This document shows, piece after piece, positions 6,241-11,028 of a stretch of DNA of 11,028 bases (the stretch's first letter is position 1; each line of letters opens with the position of its first letter). This DNA comes from DASYAE01 sp036501535 (lineage in GTDB: Bacteria > Actinomycetota > Actinomycetes > Streptomycetales > Catenulisporaceae). The position numbers were made by a program, and so were the translations under genes. The stretch covers positions 1 to 11,028 of the forward strand of contig DASYAE010000110.1 in assembly GCA_036501535.1 (NCBI GenBank), written 5' to 3'. The notes beneath the pieces are model-generated. The model did no database searches. It worked only from the letters and a program-made list of their open reading frames with translations, and was not told the DNA's origin.

Positions 6241-6245
6241 ACCGC

Positions 6246-7481
6246 ATGGTGCGCACGATTGCGGCGTGGTTGCGGTGCCCGAGCGGACCGGCGCCGCGCC
6301 CGTCGCGCCGCGCCCTGTTGATCGACGCGGTGCTCGCGCTCGTACTCGTCCTCTACGCGCTCAGCGCCGTGCGCGGCGTCGGCTCGGCGTACGGTCTCAG
6401 TCTCAAACTGGGAACCGCGAAGGGTACCGAAGGCCCCGGAGCCGGTGTCTACATCACCGCCGTGGTGACCACCGCTCCGCTCGCCTGGCGTCGGCGCTAC
6501 CCGTTCGCCGTGTTCTGGATCGTGACCGGCATGACCGTGGCGCAGCCCGGATGGATCGGCGCGCCGGCGAAGCTCATGGCGTGCGCGATCGCGGCGTACT
6601 CCGTGGCGGCGCACAGCCCCTATCAGCGGGCTGCGCTGATCAGCCTGGCCGGCGCGGCAGTCGCGATCGCCGGCATCTACCAGAATGCGGTCCCGAACAT
6701 GCCCAAGACGCTCGGCGAGTTCCTGGTCATCGCGCCGGTCGTCGCGGCCGGAGCCGGCATGCGCAGCCTGCAGGTGCGCATCGCCGAGGCGCGGCAGCGG
6801 GAACGCGCGCTGGAGCAGGACACGGCGCGGGCCGCGGAGCTGGCCACGCAACGGGAGCGGGCGCGCATCGCGCGGGAGCTGCACGACGTGATCACGCACA
6901 ATGTCAGCGTGATGGTGGTGCAGGCCGGGGCCGCGCGCAAGATCATGAGCCGGGCGCCGGAGCGGGCCGCCTCGGCCCTGCTGGTCGTCGAGTCCGCCGG
7001 CCGCGCGGCGATGACGGAGCTTCAGCACGCGATGGGGCTGCTGGCCGCGGACGGCGAGGAGCAGCTCGCGCCGCAGCCCGGGCTCGCCGTGCTGGGCCAG
7101 CTGATAAGCCGGGTCCGGGCCACCGGCATGCGGGTCGACCTCGCCGAGACCGGCGTGCCGCAGCCTCTCGCCCCGGGCGCGGATCTGGCCGCATACCGGG
7201 TGGTGCAGGAGGCATTGACCAACGCCGCCAAGCACGCCGCCGGCGCGGCCACACGAGTGCGCATCGATTACACGCCGCGCGACCTGACCGTCGGAGTCGA
7301 CAACAGCGCCGGGCGCCACGCACCGAACGCCGCCGAGGGCAACGGCCGCGGCCTCATAGGGCTGCGCGAACGGCTGACGGCGTGCGGCGGCCGGTTGCAC
7401 GCCGGCCCGCGCGGCGACGGCGGCTTCGAGGTGCGCGCGGTGATACCGCTGCAGGTACAGGACGCGGTCGAGGCCAGATGA
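6246..7481 (+). CDS. Sensor histidine kinase, DesK/NarL (HisKA_3) type
   Basis: This 411-residue membrane sensor has about six hydrophobic segments (near 23-42, 67-81, 85-103, 108-122, 127-146 and 156-172) with very short outside loops and no recognisable extracellular sensor domain. A charged, probably coiled-coil linker follows (173-205). The HisKA_3 dimerisation helix has RARIARELHDVITHNVS at 205-221 with phospho-acceptor His213. The HATPase domain has the N box QEALTNAAKHA (321-331, Asn326), the G1 motif VDNSAG (351-356) and the G2 motif GNGRGLIGLRERL (365-377). It should autophosphorylate and pass phosphate to the response regulator, whose ATG overlaps its stop (ATGA). Lack of a sensor domain suggests that it reads a membrane signal or the neighbouring ABC exporter. 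The stimulus is unknown. Confidence 0.93.
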   Translation: MVRTIAAWLRCPSGPAPRPSRRALLIDAVLALVLVLYALSAVRGVGSAYGLSLKLGTAKGTEGPGAGVYITAVVTTAPLAWRRRYPFAVFWIVTGMTVAQPGWIGAPAKLMACAIAAYSVAAHSPYQRAALISLAGAAVAIAGIYQNAVPNMPKTLGEFLVIAPVVAAGAGMRSLQVRIAEARQRERALEQDTARAAELATQRERARIARELHDVITHNVSVMVVQAGAARKIMSRAPERAASALLVVESAGRAAMTELQHAMGLLAADGEEQLAPQPGLAVLGQLISRVRATGMRVDLAETGVPQPLAPGADLAAYRVVQEALTNAAKHAAGAATRVRIDYTPRDLTVGVDNSAGRHAPNAAEGNGRGLIGLRERLTACGGRLHAGPRGDGGFEVRAVIPLQVQDAVEAR

Positions 7482-8245
7482 GTGACAACGCGAACGAGGG
7501 CACTGTGAACCCGGGCACTGGGAATCAGGGCCGGGCGAATCCGCGCGTGGTCATCGCGGACGACCAGTCGCTTGTGCGCGCAGGGTTCCGGATGATCCTC
7601 GAGGCCGACGACATCGAGGTGGTCGGCGAGGCCGGCGACGGACTCGAGGCGGTCGAGCAGGTGCGCCGGACGCGGCCCGACGTCGTGCTGATGGACATCC
7701 GCATGCCGAACCTCGACGGGCTCGAGGCGACCCGCCGCATCCTCGCCGACCCCGAACTCGCCGGGGACGGTGGCGACGGCGGCCCCCCGCGCGTGATCAT
7801 GCTGACCACGTTCGACCTCGACCGGTACGTGTACGACGCCCTGACGATCGGCGCGGCGGGCTTCCTGCTCAAGAACGTCACCCCGGAGCATCTCGCCGCG
7901 GCCGTCCGCCTGGTGCGCACCGGGGACGCGCTGCTCGCCCCGACGATCACCCGCCGCCTGGTCGAGCGCTTCACCCGCGGCGGCGGCCAGCCCGCGCCGC
8001 GCACCGTGCGCCGCGACCTCAGCGCACTGACGAGCCGTGAGATCGAAGTGCTCGAACAGATCGCCCGCGGGCTGAGCAACACCGAGCTCGCCGAGCGCTT
8101 CCAGGTCAGCCAGGCCACGGTCAAGTCCCACATCGCCAGGATCCTGACGAAGCTGCGGGTGCGCGACCGCGTCCAGGCCGTGATCGCCGCCTACGAGGCC
8201 GGGCTGGTCGCCCCGGAGCCGATCAGGACCGATCCGGACCGGTGA
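7478..8245 (+). CDS. LuxR/NarL-family response regulator
   Basis: This 255-residue transcription factor pairs with the kinase upstream. The receiver domain (about 23-145) has the acidic pair Asp28-Asp29, phospho-acceptor Asp73 in LMDIRMP, Thr110/Thr111 and Lys132. The LuxR helix-turn-helix (about 183-240) has LTSREIEVLEQIARGLSNTE and SQATVKSHIARILTKL. The ATG at 7478 overlaps the kinase stop. This start adds a 21-residue Asn/Gly-rich tail encoded by two near-identical 15-bp units, and GTG 7505 is a weaker alternative that would remove part of it. A Gly/Asp-rich insertion (95-103) lies before the fourth receiver strand. The likely target is the divergent ABC operon and its own promoter, through the palindromes at 6083-6153. 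The last 23 bp overlap the convergent TetR gene. Confidence 0.94.
   Translation: MSDNANEGTVNPGTGNQGRANPRVVIADDQSLVRAGFRMILEADDIEVVGEAGDGLEAVEQVRRTRPDVVLMDIRMPNLDGLEATRRILADPELAGDGGDGGPPRVIMLTTFDLDRYVYDALTIGAAGFLLKNVTPEHLAAAVRLVRTGDALLAPTITRRLVERFTRGGGQPAPRTVRRDLSALTSREIEVLEQIARGLSNTELAERFQVSQATVKSHIARILTKLRVRDRVQAVIAAYEAGLVAPEPIRTDPDR
7498..7524 (+). repeat. Two near-identical 12-bp direct repeats in the response-regulator 5' end
   Basis: GGGCACTG-T-GAA (7498-7509) and GGGCACTG-G-GAA (7513-7524) repeat with a 15-bp period, giving GTVNP and GTGNQ in the N-terminal tail. The in-frame period suggests slippage or duplication in a non-essential, disordered tail. Confidence 0.6.
8221..8240. repeat. 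10-bp tandem repeat in the overlapping 3' ends of the response-regulator and tetR genes
   Basis: GATCAGGACC (8221-8230) is followed directly by GATCCGGACC (8231-8240), differing by one base. The repeat codes for the last residues of both convergent genes, which overlap over 8223-8245. Confidence 0.55.
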
Positions 8246-8948
8246 CGCCGTCCCGGGCGCGCACGCCGAGGCCGCCGAGGCCGCCGAGCAGAAATCCGCC
8301 GAGCAGGAATTCGCGCAGCGCGGCGGCGATCCGCTCGCTGCCGGACCCGGCGAGCTGCCCGCGCATGCCGAATGCGAGCGCGACGGCGAACCTGGCCGCG
8401 AGCGCGGGATCGCCCTGCGGCGGCAGGATGCCGGCCGCGCGGGCGGCGACGGCGGCCTCTGCGATGCGGTCCTCGATCGCGGCCAGCGGGCGGTGGATTC
8501 CGGCGATGTCCACGGTCCGGGCGCTGCCGGCCGAGCCGGTGTCGTTGCCGCGCGCGGGGCGGCGCCCCGCCTGGCGGGCGACCCAGGCGACGAGTGCGTC
8601 GACCGCGCCATCGAGCCGCGCGCCGGCGTCAGTGATCGGGGCGAGCCGCTGGTCGAGGTCGCGCAGGAAGGCGGCGACCTCCGTCTCGACGAGGGCTTCG
8701 AGCACGTGCTCGGCGTCGGGGAAGTAGTTGTACAGAGTGGCGCGGGCCACCCCGGCGCGCCGGGCGAGGGTGGTCATGGCCAGGCCGGCGGCGCCCCGCT
8801 CGGTGAGCAGGGCGACTGCGGCCTCGAGGATGCGCGCGCGGGTGCGGTCTCTGTGCGCTGCGACGGTCGCCGCCCAGCTGTCCGCGGCGTCCGGGACATC
8901 CGGGGGTGTTGGACAGTTGTCTTGAGTGTGTCCATCCTGTCTTGGCAC
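8223..8948 (-). CDS. TetR-family transcriptional repressor
   Basis: This 241-residue regulator has an N-terminal helix-turn-helix (about 36-82): RTRARILEAAVALLTERG, then LAMTTLARRAGVARATLYNYF with the conserved TLYNYF recognition end (71-76), then an all-helical ligand domain with a long tail. The first 30 residues are polar and Pro/Asp-rich, longer than usual for the family. The C-terminus has an odd FLLGGFLLGGLGGLG repeat. The start is GTG 8948; no internal start precedes the helix-turn-helix. TAGCAT (8960 to 8955) lies 6 bases upstream without a Shine-Dalgarno, so the mRNA is probably leaderless. It is divergent from two FtsX-type permeases 20 bp away, so it most likely represses that exporter and itself until an unknown ligand binds. 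Its 3' end overlaps the response-regulator gene by 23 bp. Confidence 0.92.
   Translation of the reverse strand: MPRQDGHTQDNCPTPPDVPDAADSWAATVAAHRDRTRARILEAAVALLTERGAAGLAMTTLARRAGVARATLYNYFPDAEHVLEALVETEVAAFLRDLDQRLAPITDAGARLDGAVDALVAWVARQAGRRPARGNDTGSAGSARTVDIAGIHRPLAAIEDRIAEAAVAARAAGILPPQGDPALAARFAVALAFGMRGQLAGSGSERIAAALREFLLGGFLLGGLGGLGVRARDGVTGPDRS
8268..8310. repeat. Tandem repeats in the tetR 3' end
   Basis: Two exact 9-bp units GAGGCCGCC (8268-8276, 8277-8285) run into two 15-bp units, CCGCCGAGCAGAAAT (8281-8295) and CCGCCGAGCAGGAAT (8296-8310), which differ at one base. On the minus strand they encode the FLLGG-FLLGG-LGG-LG tail, so the hydrophobic tail grew by in-frame tandem duplication. 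Confidence 0.7.
8910..8934. promoter_or_regulatory. Candidate TetR operator (TGGACA-N13-TGTCCA)
   Basis: TGGACA (8910-8915) and TGTCCA (8929-8934) are perfect 6-bp inverted repeats spanning 25 bp. GACA-GT-TGTC (8912-8921) forms a smaller palindrome inside, and TGTCTTG is repeated at 8918-8924 and 8938-8944, exactly 20 bp apart. The site lies in the first codons of tetR and 35-59 bp upstream of the divergent permease start, overlapping where its -35 would be. A dimeric TetR protein bound here could repress both genes. Confidence 0.4.
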
Positions 8949-8953
8949 GCCGT

Positions 8954-8960
8954 CATGCTA
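8954..8960. promoter_or_regulatory. Overlapping divergent -10 boxes for tetR and the permease gene
   Basis: On the minus strand TAGCAT (8960 to 8955) fits TANNNT and stands 6 bases before the tetR GTG. On the plus strand CATGCT (8954-8959) is a weaker -10 match, 9 bases before the permease ATG. The two boxes share five base pairs, so only one polymerase could sit there at a time. A loose -35 for tetR is TTCACG (8982 to 8977). Confidence 0.35.
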
Positions 8961-8968
8961 TCCGCACG

Positions 8969-10108
8969 ATGGGTGCCGTGAATCTGGCTCTTGCACAGTT
9001 GCGGCGCGCGCCGGTACGGACCGGGCTGCTGGTAGTCGTCGTCGCAGTGCTTTTCTTCCTCGTGGAGTATCTGGCCGCTGTGTCGGCCTCGCTCCAGGCG
9101 GTCAACACCGGGGCGCTGGCCCGGCTCGGCGCGGATCTGGTCGTCTACAGCGCGGGCTCGGGCGACAGCCTGGACGCGAGCCGGCTGCCCGCGTCGGATG
9201 TCGCGGCCGCGGCTCACGTGACCGGCGTCGCGCAGGCTCAGGCCCTGGGCGTGGCGGATTTCACCGTCGCCGGGCCGGGCGGCAGCCGCTACGAGCTCGA
9301 CCTGATCGGGCTGGATCCCGGCCCGGCCTGGCCGCGCCCGGCGGCCGGCAGCCTGCCCGGCGCGGGGTCGGGCGCGAATTCGAGCGCGGCCTCGGGCCAG
9401 GCGCTCGGGGACACGACCGAGGTGTCGGCCGGCCTGGGCGTCGGCCGCCGGGTCGTCCTCGTGCCCGGCAGGGTGACGCTGCAGGTGACCGGTTTGGCGG
9501 CAGGCGTGCGCTACGACGGCCTGGTCACCGCATGGACGACGTTTGCTTCCTGGGAGCGGGCGGTACGCGCGGCGAACCCCGGCGGGTCCGCCGAGCCGAA
9601 TGCGGTGACCGTGCGGCTGAGCCCCGGAGCGCCGGCCGACCTGACGGCCCGTCGGCTGGCCGCGGCGTTACCCGGCAGCGTGGTGCTGACCCGGTCCGCC
9701 GCCGTGGCGGACGTCGCCGGCGCCGGAGTGCTGCAGGTGACCTTCGGGCTGCTGATCGCGGTCGCGTTCGCCGCCGCCGTGCTGGTCACCGGCTCGGTGT
9801 TCCTGCTGCTGACGGTGCAGCGCACGCGGACCTGGGTGCTGCTGCGCAGCCTCGGCGCTCCGGCGGGCCGCCTTGCCGTCGCGGTCATGGTGCAGGCCGT
9901 GGTCGTGGTCGTCGCCGCGTGCGCGCTGGCGTCGGCCGGTCTCGCGGTCGTCGGGTCGGTGTCCGGTCCCGGCTTTCCGCTGCGGGCATCGCCGGGCCTG
10001 CTGCTCGGGACGTTCGCCGCGGCGCTGGTCGGGGCGATGGTCAGCGCCCTGCTGCCGATCCGGCGGATCGGGCGGCTGGATCCGGCCGCGGCGCTGGTGC
10101 GGGGGTGA
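8969..10108 (+). CDS. FtsX/DevC-like ABC exporter permease (half-size)
   Basis: This 379-residue membrane protein has one FtsX unit: helix 1 (about 17-38), an extracytoplasmic domain (about 40-250) and three helices (254-282, 304-330, 342-363). Between helices 2 and 3 is the coupling stretch RTWVLLRSLGAPAGRL (286-301) that contacts an ATPase. The ARLGADLVVYSAGS stretch after helix 1 recalls DevC-type permeases. Two such subunits normally pair with a LolD-type ATPase to export or extract envelope substrates. The start is ATG 8969; GTG 8978 is an in-frame alternative, and neither has a good Shine-Dalgarno. It is followed at once by a homologous permease gene, and the two share the extracytoplasmic pattern VTG-x3-G-x2-Y-x6-WT-x3-W. 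Divergent TetR is the likely regulator. The ATPase is not seen in the window. Confidence 0.9.
   Translation: MGAVNLALAQLRRAPVRTGLLVVVVAVLFFLVEYLAAVSASLQAVNTGALARLGADLVVYSAGSGDSLDASRLPASDVAAAAHVTGVAQAQALGVADFTVAGPGGSRYELDLIGLDPGPAWPRPAAGSLPGAGSGANSSAASGQALGDTTEVSAGLGVGRRVVLVPGRVTLQVTGLAAGVRYDGLVTAWTTFASWERAVRAANPGGSAEPNAVTVRLSPGAPADLTARRLAAALPGSVVLTRSAAVADVAGAGVLQVTFGLLIAVAFAAAVLVTGSVFLLLTVQRTRTWVLLRSLGAPAGRLAVAVMVQAVVVVVAACALASAGLAVVGSVSGPGFPLRASPGLLLGTFAAALVGAMVSALLPIRRIGRLDPAAALVRG
10101..10108 (+). promoter_or_regulatory. Shine-Dalgarno GGGGGTGA for the second permease gene
   Basis: GGGGGTGA differs at one base from the ideal GGAGGTGA. It includes the stop codon of the first permease (10106-10108) and lies 5 bases before ATG 10114, so translation of the two genes is probably coupled. 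It favours ATG 10114 over GTG 10105, which would overlap this site. Confidence 0.6.
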
Positions 10109-10113
10109 GCGGG

Positions 10114-11028
10114 ATGCTGGCCTGGCCGGTGCTCGAGGCCTGGCGTCGCCGCGGCCGCCTGGCCGGGGTGACCGCGACGCTGACCGCGCTGTGCGCGCTG
10201 GCGGTGATCCTGACCGCGCTGTCCTCGGGCCTGTGGGCCGGGGCGACCAGCGCGATCGGCGGCTCGTCGGCACAGCAGTTCGTGTTCTCCGCGAACAGCC
10301 TCGACTCGTTCGCGCGCAGCCGCCTGCCCTTGGCGGACGCGGCACGGGTGGCCCGGCTGCCCGGCGTCGCCGCAGTCGGGGCGCTCGGCACGCTGACCAC
10401 CGTGATGACCCTGCCGCACGGCACGGCCGACGTCGCCGTGATCGGCACGCTGCCCGGCCGGCCCGGAGCGCCGACCTCGGTCGACTCCGGCCGCCTGCCG
10501 GGGCCCGGCACAGGCACAGGCACCGGCACCGACTCCGCGGACGCAAACAGTGCGGTTGTGGATGGCTCGCTGCGCGCGGACGGAGTGCAGATCGGCAGCC
10601 TGCTGCGAACCACGGCCGGCGGCCCGGCGTTGCGCGTGACCGGCTTCGTCTCCGGCCGGCAGTACGAGCTGCTGCCCACGGTCTGGACCTCGCTGACCGC
10701 GTGGCAGGCACTCACCGCCGCGGCGCAGCCGGAGACCCGCACTACGACCCCTGATGCGCAGGTGCTCACTATCCGGCTCTCGCAGAACGCGCAGCCCGCC
10801 GCCGTACAGCAGGAGATCAGCAGCCTGCTCGGCGCCACGGTGGTTACCGTCACCCGATCGCAGGCGATGCTGGCGATCCCCGGCGCCGCCGCGATGCGCA
10901 CCACCATCAGCGAGCTGATCGCGGCCGCCCCGATCGTCGCCACCGGCGTCACGGCGCTGTTCTCCGCGCTGTACGTCACCGAGCGCCGTGCAGAGCTCGG
11001 GCGGCTGCGCGCGCTGGGAGCTTCGGCC
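10114..11028 (+). CDS. Second FtsX/DevC-like ABC exporter permease, cut by the window edge
   Basis: The visible 305 residues are open to the right edge. Helix 1 lies near 18-43, followed by an extracytoplasmic domain (about 45-265) and helix 2 (about 268-288), then the coupling stretch TERRAELGRLRALGAS (289-304), where the sequence ends. By comparison with the preceding gene, about 80 residues with two more helices should follow. The two proteins are homologous throughout the visible part, pointing to tandem duplication and a heterodimeric exporter. A Gly-Thr stretch (132-139) is encoded by four 6-bp repeats. The start is ATG 10114 with a Shine-Dalgarno inside the end of the upstream gene; GTG 10105, overlapping that stop, is possible. 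Same operon as the first permease, presumably under TetR control. The ATPase may lie downstream beyond the window. Confidence 0.88.
   Translation, partial: MLAWPVLEAWRRRGRLAGVTATLTALCALAVILTALSSGLWAGATSAIGGSSAQQFVFSANSLDSFARSRLPLADAARVARLPGVAAVGALGTLTTVMTLPHGTADVAVIGTLPGRPGAPTSVDSGRLPGPGTGTGTGTDSADANSAVVDGSLRADGVQIGSLLRTTAGGPALRVTGFVSGRQYELLPTVWTSLTAWQALTAAAQPETRTTTPDAQVLTIRLSQNAQPAAVQQEISSLLGATVVTVTRSQAMLAIPGAAAMRTTISELIAAAPIVATGVTALFSALYVTERRAELGRLRALGASA
10507..10530 (+). repeat. 6-bp tandem repeat coding for Gly-Thr
   Basis: GGCACA occurs twice (10507-10518), followed by GGCACC twice (10519-10530). It encodes four Gly-Thr pairs in the extracytoplasmic domain of the second permease, probably a flexible loop prone to slippage. 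Being a multiple of 3, length change would not break the frame. Confidence 0.7.

Noticed and set aside
5408..7477. Upstream extension of the response-regulator frame across the kinase gene
   Set aside because: The frame runs antisense to the ATPase and out of frame through the kinase with no domain features. The true start is ATG 7478, overlapping the kinase stop.
8906..8968. Longer first-permease start at 8906
   Set aside because: The added residues overlap the tetR coding start and contain no signal peptide or helix. The FtsX N-terminus begins naturally at 8969 or 8978.
1..11028. CRISPR arrays, transposases, integrases, tRNA or rRNA genes
   Set aside because: No regularly spaced repeats, no mobile-element proteins and no recognisable RNA genes were found on either strand.

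Overview
The window is very GC-rich, with nearly every third codon position G or C, frequent GTG starts, 4-base gene overlaps and start codons placed only 6-9 bases after a -10-like hexamer. Together with the protein families this points to a Streptomyces-like, high-GC actinobacterium. Genus and species cannot be fixed from the sequence. The DNA looks like ordinary chromosome: I see no rRNA, tRNA, CRISPR array, insertion sequence, attachment site or replication origin.

Left part (1-2965), purine salvage and small enzymes. An aminoglycoside-phosphotransferase-fold kinase (minus strand) lies back to back with apt, adenine phosphoribosyltransferase. The 44-bp gap between their starts holds a perfect 8+9+8 inverted repeat and a leaderless-type promoter in each direction. 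apt is followed by mtnP, methylthioadenosine phosphorylase, which releases adenine that Apt can convert to AMP, so the two form an adenine recycling pair. A small cupin with its own leaderless-type promoter follows. A 13-bp-stem hairpin closes the convergent boundary with the next block.

Middle part (2966-8245), an ABC exporter plus two-component system. On the minus strand an MacB/LolD-type ATPase is translationally coupled (ATGA overlap) to a large 781-residue FtsX-type permease with two permease halves. Divergent from it, across a 239-bp gap rich in short perfect palindromes, a DesK/NarL-type histidine kinase and a LuxR-type response regulator are coupled by another ATGA overlap. The likely reading is a sensor pair controlling its neighbouring exporter, probably in an envelope-stress or antibiotic-response setting; the signal is unknown.

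Right part (8223-11028), a second exporter with a different regulator. A TetR-family repressor (minus strand) overlaps the response-regulator gene tail to tail by 23 bp. It is divergent, across only 20 bp, from two consecutive, mutually homologous half-size FtsX/DevC-like permeases; the second runs off the right edge. Their ATPase is not in the window and may lie just beyond it. A TGGACA-N13-TGTCCA palindrome inside the first tetR codons is the best candidate operator.

I found no clearly new biological system. The most useful leads are the operator-like palindromes in the three divergent gaps, the probable leaderless starts, and the presence of a fused and a split FtsX exporter under two different kinds of regulator.
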